From NCBI GenBank assembly GCA_963775015.1, contig CAVZHI010000004.1, forward strand, positions 124,001-188,000: DNA of 64,000 nt, written 5' to 3'. Below are positions 17,876 through 29,007 of the stretch, one piece after another (the first letter of the stretch is position 1; the number at the start of each line of letters is the position of its first letter). The DNA is from JAEMQF01 sp963775015. GTDB lineage: Bacteria > Pseudomonadota > Gammaproteobacteria > Burkholderiales > Burkholderiaceae_C. Below the pieces are notes generated by a model. It saw only the letters and a list, made by a program, of their open reading frames with translations. It ran no database searches and had not been told where the DNA came from. The position numbers and the translations under genes were made by a program.

Positions 17876-17892
17876 ATTGTGCACCGCAACAT
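17876..17892. promoter_or_regulatory. candidate PhaR-type operator upstream of phaZ
   Basis: The sequence ATTGTGCACCGCAACAT is an imperfect palindrome with core TGCACCGCA. The same TGC-W-CCGCA core flanked by ATTG and CAAT occurs upstream of phaP on the reverse strand. The PHA regulator PhaR is known in other bacteria to bind TGC/GCA half-sites. Binding here is inferred only. Confidence 0.4.
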
Positions 17893-17975
17893 TCTACGGA
17901 CTATCACCACATGGTGAGCCAGTTTGAATAGGGAGTTGCCCCGAGCAGCGGGGCCTTTGACGCCCAATTCGGGGT

Positions 17976-19184
17976 TCAGGCAACGCGTGCGATGGCATCG
18001 ACGACGCGGTCGATGTTGCTGTGGTTCAACGCAGCGACGCAGATACGGCCCGAATCCAGGCCATAGATGCCGAACTCGGAGCGAAGGCGTTGCATCTGCT
18101 CGCGGCTCAAGCCCGAATAGCTGAACATCCCTTTTTGGCTCGTGATGTAGCCCACATCCCACGCCGGGACCTTGGCCTCGAGCTTGCTGCGCAGGAGTTT
18201 CCGCATCTCCTGGATGCGCGTGCGCATCGTTCGCAGCTCGCTCTCCCACTGCTCGCGCAGCGCCGGCGTCGTCAACACGGCTGCGACAACTTGCGCGCCA
18301 TGCGTCGGAGGGTTGGAGTAGTTGGTGCGAATCACGCGCTTGAGCTGGCTCAAGACGCGCGCCGCGGCGTCCTTCGACTCGCACACGACGCTCAAGGCGC
18401 CGACGCGTTCGCCGTAGAGCGAAAAGCTCTTGGAGAAACTCGTCGCCACGTAAAACTCGAACCCTGCGTCCATGAACATGGCCACCGCCGCGCCGTCCTC
18501 GGCGATGCCGTCGCCGAAGCCCTGATACGCCATGTCGAGGATGGGAACGAGGCCGCGCGTCTTCACCGCAGCGACGACCTCGCCCCACTGCGCGGGGGTG
18601 AGGTCGCAACCGGTCGGGTTGTGGCAGCAGGCGTGCAGGACGACGATGCTGCCGGCTGCAGCAGCGTTCAGCGCCGCGAGCATCGCAGCCACGTTCAAGC
18701 CGCGACGGGTGGCGTCGTAGTAGGGATAGGTCTCGACGCCGAAACCCGCGCCTTCGAAGAGCGCACGGTGGTTCTCCCAGCTCGGGTCGCTGATCAGAAC
18801 CGGCACGGGGCGATCGGCCGGCTGCAGGCGGCGCAAGAAGTCGGCGGCGATTTTCAGACCGCCCGTTCCGCCCAGCGCTTGCACGGTCGCGACCCGGCCT
18901 TGGCTTAGCGCCAGGCTTGTCGCGCCGAACACCTGGGCCTGGACCGCCTGATCGTAGGCAGCGATACCGTCGATGGGCAGGTAGCCGCGCGCCTTGGGCG
19001 CCTGCGCCATCGCGGTTTCGGCAGCAAGGACGCATTGGAGCAGCGGAAGTTTCCCGGTCTCATCGCAATAGACGCCGACGCCCAGATTCACCTTCGCAGG
19101 ATTCGGGTCGGCGTTGAATTGTTCGGTAAGCCCGAGGATCGGGTCGCGCGGCGCGAGTTCGACGCCGGCCAGGTGCGAGGCCAT
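17976..19184 (-). CDS. tyrB: aromatic-amino-acid / aspartate aminotransferase
   Basis: The 402-residue protein belongs to the AspC/TyrB class I aminotransferases. The PLP-binding lysine lies in ATSFSKSFSLYGERVG, and the substrate-carboxylate-binding arginine is expected near the C-terminus. It interconverts aspartate or aromatic amino acids with their 2-oxo acids. The start at 19184 is supported by an AAGGA ribosome-binding site, whereas the upstream ATG at 19217 lacks one. AspC and TyrB cannot be separated with certainty from sequence. It is divergent from uvrB, with 136 bp between the starts. Confidence 0.88.
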   Translation of the reverse strand: MASHLAGVELAPRDPILGLTEQFNADPNPAKVNLGVGVYCDETGKLPLLQCVLAAETAMAQAPKARGYLPIDGIAAYDQAVQAQVFGATSLALSQGRVATVQALGGTGGLKIAADFLRRLQPADRPVPVLISDPSWENHRALFEGAGFGVETYPYYDATRRGLNVAAMLAALNAAAAGSIVVLHACCHNPTGCDLTPAQWGEVVAAVKTRGLVPILDMAYQGFGDGIAEDGAAVAMFMDAGFEFYVATSFSKSFSLYGERVGALSVVCESKDAAARVLSQLKRVIRTNYSNPPTHGAQVVAAVLTTPALREQWESELRTMRTRIQEMRKLLRSKLEAKVPAWDVGYITSQKGMFSYSGLSREQMQRLRSEFGIYGLDSGRICVAALNHSNIDRVVDAIARVA

Positions 19185-19320
19185 GGGTGTCCTTGTCGTG
19201 GTGAAAGGGGGGATCAATCTGGGCGCTGGCCCTGCAGCCCTGCCGCGCCGCTGTTTTCAGCTACCCTGCACGGTTGCTCGGCCCTTCAGGCCGGGCGCAA
19301 CGCAGCGAATTTTATCCGTC

Positions 19321-21426
<2,106 letters not shown>

Positions 21427-21538
21427 CTCGGTCGGCAGGCGCGGTCGCGCCGTTCCCGCGCTGGCTCAAGATGGTCCGGCGACGCCGTCCGCGAAGTTCG
21501 TTCGGCGGGGGCTGAAATCCATGGAACTTGTCGGGTCA

Positions 21539-21562
21539 ATCCCGACCAAAACAGTCGGCTAC
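21539..21562. promoter_or_regulatory. IscR type 1 box, distal
   Basis: The sequence ATCCCGACCAAAACAGTCGG (continuing CTAC) matches the type 1 IscR consensus ATAsyyGACTrwwwyAGTCGGsTAT at most positions. [2Fe-2S]-IscR binds such sites to repress the isc operon. Confidence 0.75.
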
Positions 21563-21566
21563 ACAT

Positions 21567-21590
21567 ATACTCGACTAATCCAGTCGGGTT
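21567..21590. promoter_or_regulatory. IscR type 1 box, proximal
   Basis: The sequence ATACTCGACTAATCCAGTCG (continuing GGTT) is a closer match to the same consensus, starting 28 bp after the distal box and ending 13 bp before the iscR ATG. Tandem sites resemble the E. coli iscR promoter and imply negative autoregulation by cluster-loaded IscR. Confidence 0.82.
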
Positions 21591-21603
21591 CTAGGAGAAC
21601 CTC

Positions 21604-22137
21604 ATGCGCTTGACGACCAAAGGCCGCTTTGCGGTCACTGCCATGATCGACCTCGCCCTGCGCGAGCACAGCGGTCCCGTGGCTCTGGCGGCGATCAGTT
21701 CGCGCCAACAGATTTCACTCTCCTACCTCGAGCAATTGTTCGGCAAGCTGCGCCGGCAGCAGCTCGTGGAGAGCACGCGTGGCCCCGGTGGCGGTTATTC
21801 GCTGGGGCGCAAGGCGGACGAGATCACGGTCGCCGACATCATCTTGGCCGTCGATGAACCGCTTGACGCCACGGGTTGCGCGGGCAAGGAAAATTGCATG
21901 GGAGACGACTCCGGGCGCTGCATGACGCACGACCTGTGGGCGAGTCTGAACGAGAAGATGCTCGAATTCCTCAGTTCGGTGTCGCTGCGCAACCTCGTCA
22001 ATGACCAGGTCGCAAAGGGCGTCTCGATCCAGGAACACTCGATCAAACGCGCGATCTCGAGCCAGCCGGTCGTCAAACCGATCAAGATCACAGCGCCGAA
22101 CTCGGTGTTTGCGCTCGGCGCCGCGTATTCGAAGTAA
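21604..22137 (+). CDS. iscR: Fe-S cluster-sensing Rrf2 regulator IscR
   Basis: The 177-residue regulator has an N-terminal Rrf2 winged helix and the cluster-binding set Cys92, Cys98, Cys106 with His109 (the last pair is two residues further along than in E. coli). It ligates a [2Fe-2S] cluster and represses its own operon when clusters are plentiful; apo-IscR activates other genes. An AGGAG ribosome-binding site precedes the ATG, and two type 1 IscR boxes lie directly upstream. It is the first gene of the isc operon. Confidence 0.95.
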   Translation: MRLTTKGRFAVTAMIDLALREHSGPVALAAISSRQQISLSYLEQLFGKLRRQQLVESTRGPGGGYSLGRKADEITVADIILAVDEPLDATGCAGKENCMGDDSGRCMTHDLWASLNEKMLEFLSSVSLRNLVNDQVAKGVSIQEHSIKRAISSQPVVKPIKITAPNSVFALGAAYSK

Positions 22138-22169
22138 CGGATTCATCGACCCTCAGCCCCGCATCTCGC

Positions 22170-23390
22170 ATGGACATGTCCCCGCATTTCCCGATCTACA
22201 TGGACTACGGTGCCACGAGCCCGGTGGACCAACGTGTCGTCGACGCCATGATCCCTTGGTTGCGCGAACACTTCGGCAACCCGGCGTCGCGCAGCCACGC
22301 CTGGGGCTGGGAGGCCGAAGCGGCGGTGGAGAAGGCGCGCGAACAGGTGGCGCAGCTGGTGGGCGCCGACCCGCGCGAAATCGTCTGGACGTCCGGGGCG
22401 ACCGAGGCGATCAATCTGGCGCTGAAAGGCGCGGCGCAGTTCTACAAGACGCGCGGCAAGCACCTGATCACTGTGAAAACCGAGCACAAGGCGGTGCTCG
22501 ACACGATGCGCGAACTCGAGCGCCAGGGCTTCGAGGTGACCTACCTCGACGTCCAGGAAGACGGCCTGCTCGATTTGAGCCGGCTCGCCGCGGCGATGCG
22601 CCCGGACACGACGCTGGTGTCGGTGATGTACGTCAACAACGAGATCGGCGTGATCCAGGACATTGCGGCGATCGGCGCGATGTGCCGCACGCGCGGGATC
22701 ATCTTCCACGTCGACGCGGCGCAGGCGACCGGCAAGGTGGCGATCGATCTACAGACCTTGCCCGTGGACTTGATGAGCCTGGCGTCGCACAAGACCTATG
22801 GACCGAAAGGCATCGGCGCGCTGTTCGTGCGGCGCAAACCGCGCGTGCGCATCGAGGCGCAAATGCACGGCGGTGGCCATGAGCGCGGTATGCGATCGGG
22901 CACCTTGCCGACGCACCAGATCGTCGGCATGGGCGAGGCGTTCCGCATCGCCCAAGAAGAGATGGGAACCGAGAGCGAACGCATCCGCATGCTGCAGCAG
23001 CGTCTGATCAAGGGCCTGTCGGAAATCGAGCAGACCTTTCTCAACGGGCATGCAGAGCGGCGCGTTCCGCACAACGTGAACATGAGCTTCAACTTCGTCG
23101 AGGGCGAATCGCTCATCATGGGCATCAAGGGTATCGCGGTGTCGTCGGGTTCGGCGTGCACATCGGCGAGCCTCGAGCCGAGTTATGTGTTGCGCGCGCT
23201 GGGCCGCAGCGACGAACTCGCACATTCGAGCCTGCGCATGACGATCGGCCGCTTCACCACCGAAGAAGAAATCGACTACGTGATCACGACGCTGAAAGAC
23301 CGCGTCGCCAGGTTGCGCGAACTGTCGCCGCTGTGGGAGATGTTCCAGGACGGCGTGGACATCAGCACGATCCAGTGGACCGCGCATTGA
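22170..23390 (+). CDS. iscS: cysteine desulfurase IscS
   Basis: The 406-residue PLP enzyme takes sulfur from cysteine for Fe-S clusters, thiamine and tRNA thiolation. The PLP lysine is residue 208 (SLASHKTYGPKG) and the persulfide-carrying cysteine is residue 330 in SSGSACTSAS, which marks the mobile loop of group I (IscS-type) desulfurases. The start may be the ATG at 22170 or 22176. It lies between iscR (32 bp) and iscU (21 bp). Confidence 0.96.
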   Translation: MDMSPHFPIYMDYGATSPVDQRVVDAMIPWLREHFGNPASRSHAWGWEAEAAVEKAREQVAQLVGADPREIVWTSGATEAINLALKGAAQFYKTRGKHLITVKTEHKAVLDTMRELERQGFEVTYLDVQEDGLLDLSRLAAAMRPDTTLVSVMYVNNEIGVIQDIAAIGAMCRTRGIIFHVDAAQATGKVAIDLQTLPVDLMSLASHKTYGPKGIGALFVRRKPRVRIEAQMHGGGHERGMRSGTLPTHQIVGMGEAFRIAQEEMGTESERIRMLQQRLIKGLSEIEQTFLNGHAERRVPHNVNMSFNFVEGESLIMGIKGIAVSSGSACTSASLEPSYVLRALGRSDELAHSSLRMTIGRFTTEEEIDYVITTLKDRVARLRELSPLWEMFQDGVDISTIQWTAH

Positions 23391-23411
23391 ACGAGACTTT
23401 GGAGAGACGTC

Positions 23412-23804
23412 ATGGCATACAGTGAAAAAGTCGTTGACCACTACGAGAACCCGCGCAACGTGGGCTCATTCGAGAAGGGCGATGAAACCGTCGGCACCGG
23501 CATGGTCGGCGCGCCCGCGTGCGGCGACGTGATGAAGCTGCAGATCAAGGTGAATCCGGCGACGGGCTTGATCGAAGACGCGAAGTTCAAGACCTACGGC
23601 TGCGGTTCGGCGATCGCGTCGAGTTCGCTCGTGACCGAGTGGGTCAAAGGCAAGACGCTCGACCAGGCGCTGACGATCAAGAACTCGCACATCGCCGAAG
23701 AACTCGCGCTGCCGCCTGTGAAGATCCACTGCTCGATCCTGGCCGAAGACGCGATCAAGGCCGCGGTCAACGACTACAAGGCCAAGAGCGGCCTGACGCA
23801 TTGA
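23412..23804 (+). CDS. iscU: Fe-S cluster scaffold IscU
   Basis: The 130-residue scaffold carries the three conserved cysteines (Cys37, Cys64, Cys107) and Asp39 that hold the nascent cluster. The chaperone-binding motif PPVK lies at residues 101-104, recognised by HscA in related proteins. Assembly partners iscS, iscA, hscB, hscA and fdx are all in the same operon. Confidence 0.96.
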   Translation: MAYSEKVVDHYENPRNVGSFEKGDETVGTGMVGAPACGDVMKLQIKVNPATGLIEDAKFKTYGCGSAIASSSLVTEWVKGKTLDQALTIKNSHIAEELALPPVKIHCSILAEDAIKAAVNDYKAKSGLTH

Positions 23805-23848
23805 GCCTGCCGGCGACACCGGGATCCCGCGACCACTGAGAATCGAAG

Positions 23849-24172
23849 ATGGCAGTCACACTCACTGAAGCGGCAGCGCGGCACGTCACGCGCTACCTGA
23901 GCAAGCGCGGCAAAGGTGTCGGCGTGCGCCTGGGCGTCAAGACCACCGGCTGCTCCGGCCTGGCTTACAAGCTCGAATACGCCGACGACCTGGCGCCCGA
24001 AGACGTGGTATTCGAAGGCCATGGCGTGAAGGTGCTGGTCGACCCGAAAAGCCTGCCCTACATCGACGGCACCGAGCTCGACTTCGTCCGCGAAGGCCTG
24101 AACGAGGGCTTCAAGTTCCACAACCCGCGCGAGAAGGACCGCTGCGGTTGCGGCGAGTCGTTCCGCGTCTGA
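23849..24172 (+). CDS. iscA: A-type Fe-S carrier IscA
   Basis: The 107-residue protein has the A-type signature cysteines at 35 (TTGCSGLAY) and at 99 and 101 (CGCGESF). It is thought to receive or deliver clusters or iron, particularly for 4Fe-4S maturation. It sits 44 bp after iscU. Confidence 0.95.
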   Translation: MAVTLTEAAARHVTRYLSKRGKGVGVRLGVKTTGCSGLAYKLEYADDLAPEDVVFEGHGVKVLVDPKSLPYIDGTELDFVREGLNEGFKFHNPREKDRCGCGESFRV

Positions 24173-24226
24173 ATCGACGTTTCGCCTAGCGTGCGCGCGG
24201 CCGCGAGCCGCGCTTTTTCTTGCCCC

Positions 24227-24727
24227 ATGTCTGCCGAACCTCCCATTTCGATTCGCGCCGAAAGCCCCGACCAGCCCGAAGTACGTGAGCTGCTGGAAGA
24301 ACTTGACGCCTACTTGTCCGGTCTGTACGAGCCCGAGCACAACCACCTGCTCGATGTGCAGGCGCTTCTTGCGCAGCACGTCTACTTCGTCGTCGCGCGC
24401 CGCGACGGCAAGGCCGTGGGCTGCGGCGCAGTGCGCGTCATGCCGCCCGAACCGGCGACCGACGGCAAACCGTATGGCGAGATCAAGCGCATGTACGTGC
24501 GCCCGGACGAGCGCGGTCAGGGGATCGCGCGGGCGCTGCTGGAAAAGCTGGAGGCGCGCCTCCTCGGACGCGGGATCCAGCTCGCGACCCTGGAAACCGG
24601 CGACCGCCAGCCCGAAGCACTGCGCCTTTACGAACAATCAGGTTTCGTCAGGCGTGCGCCTTTCGGTGGCTATGAAGGCAACGCAACGAGTGTTTTCTAC
24701 GCCAAGAATTTGTCGAGCGTTCGATGA
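24227..24727 (+). CDS. GNAT-family N-acetyltransferase inside the isc operon
   Basis: The 166-residue protein has a GNAT fold with the acetyl-CoA loop motif RPDERGQGIARALLEKLE and the downstream YEQSGF segment. Its substrate is unknown. It is notable for its position between iscA and hscB, where E. coli has no gene. Its stop overlaps the hscB start (ATGA, 24724-24727), so it is translated as part of the operon. The ATG at 24227 is preferred over an upstream GTG because the fold begins just after it. A link to Fe-S assembly is inferred only from position. Confidence 0.82.
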   Translation: MSAEPPISIRAESPDQPEVRELLEELDAYLSGLYEPEHNHLLDVQALLAQHVYFVVARRDGKAVGCGAVRVMPPEPATDGKPYGEIKRMYVRPDERGQGIARALLEKLEARLLGRGIQLATLETGDRQPEALRLYEQSGFVRRAPFGGYEGNATSVFYAKNLSSVR

Positions 24728-25242
24728 ACCTGGGAAGCGACGACTTCGAATTGTTCGGGTTGGAACGTCGCTTCGGGCTGGACCGCACTGCGCTCGACGA
24801 GCGCCGGCGCACCCTGCAGGCGCAAACCCACCCTGACAAGTTCGCCGCCGAAGGCGCCGCGGCGCAGCGCGTCGCGCTTCAGTGGGCGGTGCGCGTCAAC
24901 GAGGCCTACGAGCGCCTCAAGGACCCGCTGCGCCGCGCGGCGTACCTTTGCGAGCTGAACGGCCAGCGCATCGATGCCGAAACCAACACGGCCATGCCTG
25001 CCGAATTCCTGATGCAGCAAATGGCGTTGCGCGAAGCTCTTGACGAGGCCCATGGCGCCGAGCAAGTCCAGTCCTTGGCCGCCAACCTCGCCGCGCAACG
25101 CGACGCTGCAGTGCAGCGTCTTGCGAGCCTGATCGACGTGCAAGGCGACGCGGCCGCGGCAGCGCGCGAGGTGAGAGCCCTCATGTTCCTCGAGCGCTTT
25201 GGCGCCGACGTCGACGCCCGACTCGAGGCGTTGGGACAATAG
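24724..25242 (+). CDS. hscB: Fe-S co-chaperone HscB (J-protein)
   Basis: The 172-residue protein has an N-terminal J domain with the HPD motif at residues 36-38 (THPDKFA) and a C-terminal helical domain that binds IscU. It stimulates HscA ATPase activity and targets IscU to it. Its start overlaps the preceding acetyltransferase stop by 4 bp, and hscA begins 5 bp after its stop. Confidence 0.95.
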   Translation: MNLGSDDFELFGLERRFGLDRTALDERRRTLQAQTHPDKFAAEGAAAQRVALQWAVRVNEAYERLKDPLRRAAYLCELNGQRIDAETNTAMPAEFLMQQMALREALDEAHGAEQVQSLAANLAAQRDAAVQRLASLIDVQGDAAAAAREVRALMFLERFGADVDARLEALGQ

Positions 25243-25247
25243 CGGCA

Positions 25248-27107
25248 ATGGCCCTGCTGCAAATCTCCGAACCCGGCGGCGCGCCCGACCCGCACCAGCG
25301 CCGCATCGCCGTCGGCATCGACCTCGGCACAACGCATTCGCTCGTCGCCGCGGTGCGCCACGGCGTCTCGGAATGCCTGCCCGACGAGGCCGGCCACGTC
25401 ATCCTGCCCTCGGCGGTGCGCTTCCTGCCCGACGGGCGGCGCCAGGTCGGCGCCGCAGCGCTCGCCGACGCGGCCCTGGACCCGCGCAACACCATCGTCT
25501 CGGTGAAGCGATTCATGGGCCGTGGCGTGACCGACATCGTGGGCCGCGAACGTCTGCCGTACGAGTTTGTCGATGCGCCGGGGATGCTGAAGTTGCGCAC
25601 TGTCGTGGGCGACAAGTCTCCGGTCGAAGTCTCGGCCGAAATTCTGGCGTGTCTGCGCCGGCGTGCCGAAGACAGTTTCGCCGACGACTTGTTCGGCGCC
25701 GTGATCACGGTTCCTGCCTACTTTGACGATTCGCAGCGCCAGGCGACAAAAGACGCGGCGCAGCTGGCCGGTCTGAACGTGCTGCGCCTGATCAGCGAAC
25801 CGACCGCCGCAGCGATCGCTTACGGCCTCGAACATGGAGCCGAAGGGCTGTACGCGGTTTACGACTTGGGCGGCGGCACGTTCGACATCTCGCTGCTGCG
25901 TCTGTCTGCCGGAGTTTTCGAAGTCATCGCGACGGGCGGTGACTCGGCCTTGGGTGGCGATGATTTCGACGCGATCCTGGCCGGTGCCGCCTTGCAATGC
26001 AGCCAACTCGCCGCGCAGACGCCGCAGGACAAACGCGCGTTGCTCGTCGCAGCACGCGCGGCGAAGGAAAAGCTCTCAAGCGTCGACCAGGCGACGCTGG
26101 CCTGCCCACTGAGCAACGGAGACGAGCTCGCGGTTCGCTTCACGCGCGGCGAGTTCGAAGCGATGGTGCAACCGCTGCTCGCGCGAACGCTGACGGCAGT
26201 GCGCAAGGTTCTGCGCGACGCCAAAGTGGACAAGGCTGACGTGAAGGGCATCGTCATGGTCGGCGGGTCGACGCGGATTCCGCGCGTGCAGAGCAGCGTC
26301 GCCGAGTTTTTTGGCAAGACGCCGCTGAACAACCTGAACCCCGACGAAGTCGTCGCCCTGGGAGCCGCGATCCAGGCGCATTCGCTGGCAGGAAACGCCG
26401 GCGCCGAGGAGCTGTTGCTGCTCGACGTGACCGCGCTATCGCTCGGCTTGGAAACGATGGGGGGTCTGGTGGAGCGAATCATTCCACGCAACAGCACCAT
26501 CCCGACTGCGCGTGCCCAGGACTTCACGACGTTCAAGGACGGCCAGACGGCGATTTCGGTGCACGTGGTACAGGGCGAGCGCGAACTCGTCGCCGACTGC
26601 CGTTCGCTCGCCAAATTCGAGTTGCGCGGAATCCCGCCGATGGTCGCCGGCGCGGCGCGGATTCGCGTGAGTTTTCAGGTCGACGCCGACGGCCTGCTCA
26701 GCGTCAGCGCGCATGAGCTGACTTCAGGGGTTCAGGCGTCGATCAGCGTCAAGCCGAGCTACGGCTTGAGTGACGCGGACATCGCGCGCATGCTCACCGA
26801 CAGTTTTTCCAGCGCCGAACACGACATGCAGGAACGAAGCCTGCGCGAAGCGCGTGTCGATGCGGAACGCCTGGTTCTCGCCACGCGCGCTGCCGTCGCG
26901 ACCGACGCTGACCTGCTCGACCCCGCACAGCGCCAGGAGATCGAGACCTTGCTGCTTGCCGTGCAGCAGCTTCGCGAGCAGACCGATCATCATCAACTCA
27001 CCGCGGCGGTGCAGGCCCTGGCTCACGGCACCGAGGAGTTCGCCGCCGAGCGCATGAACCGCGGCATTCGCCACGCCCTCGCCGGCAAGCGTGTCCAGGA
27101 CGTCTGA
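25248..27107 (+). CDS. hscA: Fe-S assembly chaperone HscA (Hsp70)
   Basis: The 619-residue Hsp70 carries the nucleotide-binding motifs GIDLGTTHSLVA, VYDLGGGTFDIS and VGGSTRIPRV, followed by a substrate-binding domain and a C-terminal lid. The length is typical of HscA and shorter than DnaK, and there is no long acidic tail. It works with HscB to release clusters from IscU. fdx follows 3 bp later. Confidence 0.96.
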   Translation: MALLQISEPGGAPDPHQRRIAVGIDLGTTHSLVAAVRHGVSECLPDEAGHVILPSAVRFLPDGRRQVGAAALADAALDPRNTIVSVKRFMGRGVTDIVGRERLPYEFVDAPGMLKLRTVVGDKSPVEVSAEILACLRRRAEDSFADDLFGAVITVPAYFDDSQRQATKDAAQLAGLNVLRLISEPTAAAIAYGLEHGAEGLYAVYDLGGGTFDISLLRLSAGVFEVIATGGDSALGGDDFDAILAGAALQCSQLAAQTPQDKRALLVAARAAKEKLSSVDQATLACPLSNGDELAVRFTRGEFEAMVQPLLARTLTAVRKVLRDAKVDKADVKGIVMVGGSTRIPRVQSSVAEFFGKTPLNNLNPDEVVALGAAIQAHSLAGNAGAEELLLLDVTALSLGLETMGGLVERIIPRNSTIPTARAQDFTTFKDGQTAISVHVVQGERELVADCRSLAKFELRGIPPMVAGAARIRVSFQVDADGLLSVSAHELTSGVQASISVKPSYGLSDADIARMLTDSFSSAEHDMQERSLREARVDAERLVLATRAAVATDADLLDPAQRQEIETLLLAVQQLREQTDHHQLTAAVQALAHGTEEFAAERMNRGIRHALAGKRVQDV

Positions 27108-27110
27108 GTC

Positions 27111-27455
27111 GTGCCCGTCATCCGAATCCTGCCGCACGCCGAGTACTGCCCGGACGGCGCCCTGCTGCAAGCGTCTCCCGGCACATCGATCTGCGAGGCG
27201 CTGCTCGAGAATCACATCGACATCGAGCACGCTTGCGATCTCAGTTGCGCCTGCACCACCTGCCATGTGGTGGTGCGCGAGGGTTTCGAGTCGCTGGGTG
27301 ACATGGACGAAAGCGAAGAAGACCTGCTCGATCGTGCCTGGGGTCTGGAGCCGACGTCGCGCTTGTCGTGCCAGGCGATCCTGGCGCAGCGCGACGTGGT
27401 GATCGAAATTCCCAAGTACTCGATCAACCACGCCAAGGAGCACAAGGCCGGGTAG
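27111..27455 (+). CDS. fdx: isc-type [2Fe-2S] ferredoxin
   Basis: The 114-residue adrenodoxin-type ferredoxin has cluster ligands Cys42, Cys48, Cys51 and Cys87, the same positions as E. coli Fdx. It supplies electrons for cluster assembly on IscU. The start is a GTG three bases after the hscA stop. No iscX is seen after it, so the operon ends here. Confidence 0.94.
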   Translation: MPVIRILPHAEYCPDGALLQASPGTSICEALLENHIDIEHACDLSCACTTCHVVVREGFESLGDMDESEEDLLDRAWGLEPTSRLSCQAILAQRDVVIEIPKYSINHAKEHKAG

Positions 27456-27567
27456 GCGCGGGAATCGAGGGGCGGCTTGCGGGAAGCTAGGGATTGACGA
27501 GCGGCGCCGCATGGAGAACCATGCGATCGTCCGTCGCCACGCGGTGGCGCGGTGTCGCCTGGACGTC

Positions 27568-28983
27568 ATGACCCACCCTCAGCACATCGGCAAGTACGCG
27601 ATTCTCCGCGCCCTGGGACAGGGCGCGATGGGGATGGTGTACGAGGGGTTCGATCCCGTCATCGAACGCAAGGTCGCGATCAAGACGATTCTCGCCGAGC
27701 ACCTTGCAGACGGTGGCGCGTCGGCGATTGCGCGTTTCAAGAGGGAAGCGCAGGCCGGGGGGCGGCTGCAGCACCCGGGAATCGTTGCAGTGCACGAGTA
27801 TGGCGAAGACCAGAACTTCGCCTACATCGTGATGGAGTATGTCGAAGGCGTCGAGCTGCGCAAGCTGATGCGCGAGCGCGGCCGGTTCGACCTCAGCGAT
27901 TCCTTGGAGGTGATGCGCCAGCTGTTGACGGCGCTGGACTACTCGCACGAGCAAGGCGTGGTGCACCGTGACATCAAGCCCGCCAATGTGATGGTTCTCA
28001 AGGGCCTGAAGATCAAGGTCATGGATTTCGGCATTGCGCGGATCCAAAGTTCGTCGATGACGCAAGTCGGCACGGTCCTCGGAACCCCGACCCACATGGC
28101 GCCCGAGCAGCTGATGGGCGATACCGCCGACGGCCGAACCGACTTGTGGGCTGCCGGGGTCATCTTCTACGAGCTGCTGACCGGCCGCAGCCCCTTCGCT
28201 GCCGACTCGCCCGCCGCGGTGATGCACCGCGTGATGCAGGGCGACCCGATGCCGCCGTCGCGCCTGGCGCTGGACGTGCCACCGGTACTGGATCAGGTGC
28301 TGAGCAAGGCGTTGACGAAAAACGCCGACCAGCGCTACCAATCGGCGAACGAATTTTCCGATGCCCTGACCCAGGCCATCGTTGCGATGTCGGCCGACCC
28401 GACGATCGCCTTGACCGTGCCGGGAGGCGGCCAGAGCGGCGCCGGCGCCGGCACAGCACGGACCGTGTGGCAACAGCAAACTGTCGTCGATCCGGCGCGC
28501 GCCATCGATCCGGCCGAGCTGCTCGCGCTGCCGATGCAGACTTGGGCAGCGGTCGAGTCCGCGCTCACCGAATTGATCGGGCCGATGGCCAAGCACGTGA
28601 TGCGCTCCACCGCGGGCCACGTGCACGGCGTGGCCGAGTTCTACAGCACGCTAGTTGACAAGATCGCCGACGGCCAGCAGCGCGAAGAATTCAGGGCACG
28701 CCTCGCGCGATTGGCGAACCAGGGCCACAGCTCAGGCACGCCGGGCGTCAATTCGAGTACGACTCCGGGCGGCCGCACGCAGCCACGTCAGCCAATGGCG
28801 TTCGACGCTGCGACGCTCGCGCGCGCTGAGAAACAGCTTGCGCATCACGTCGGACCGCTCGCCAAGGTCTTGATCAAGCGCGCCGCTCACGATTCGGGAA
28901 ACGTCGCCGAACTGCACCGCAAGCTCGCCGATCTGATCGAGTCCGAACCACAGCGTCGGCAGTTCCTCGACTCGCTTCGCTGA
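27568..28983 (+). CDS. cytosolic serine/threonine protein kinase with duplicated C-terminal module
   Basis: The 471-residue protein has a complete Hanks-type kinase domain: glycine-rich loop GQGAMGMVYE, Lys39, HRDIKPAN with catalytic Asp135, DFG at 153-155 and APE at 178-180. No membrane helix follows, unlike PknB-type kinases. Instead the C-terminal part holds two copies of a roughly 50-residue helical module, each with the pattern L-x-x-x-IGP/VGP-x-AK and ending R-x-x-F (about 325-380 and 420-471), joined by a Ser/Gly/Pro linker. The function of the module is unknown to me; a binding or oligomerisation role is inferred. An upstream ATG at 27511 is an alternative start. Confidence 0.88.
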   Translation: MTHPQHIGKYAILRALGQGAMGMVYEGFDPVIERKVAIKTILAEHLADGGASAIARFKREAQAGGRLQHPGIVAVHEYGEDQNFAYIVMEYVEGVELRKLMRERGRFDLSDSLEVMRQLLTALDYSHEQGVVHRDIKPANVMVLKGLKIKVMDFGIARIQSSSMTQVGTVLGTPTHMAPEQLMGDTADGRTDLWAAGVIFYELLTGRSPFAADSPAAVMHRVMQGDPMPPSRLALDVPPVLDQVLSKALTKNADQRYQSANEFSDALTQAIVAMSADPTIALTVPGGGQSGAGAGTARTVWQQQTVVDPARAIDPAELLALPMQTWAAVESALTELIGPMAKHVMRSTAGHVHGVAEFYSTLVDKIADGQQREEFRARLARLANQGHSSGTPGVNSSTTPGGRTQPRQPMAFDAATLARAEKQLAHHVGPLAKVLIKRAAHDSGNVAELHRKLADLIESEPQRRQFLDSLR

Positions 28984-29007
28984 AGGGGGTGTGGCGCCGA
29001 TGCCCGA

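Noticed and set aside
19114..19320. N-terminal extension of uvrB
   Set aside because: UvrB proteins begin near the ATG at 19321; the extra 69 residues overlap the tyrB start and lack family similarity.
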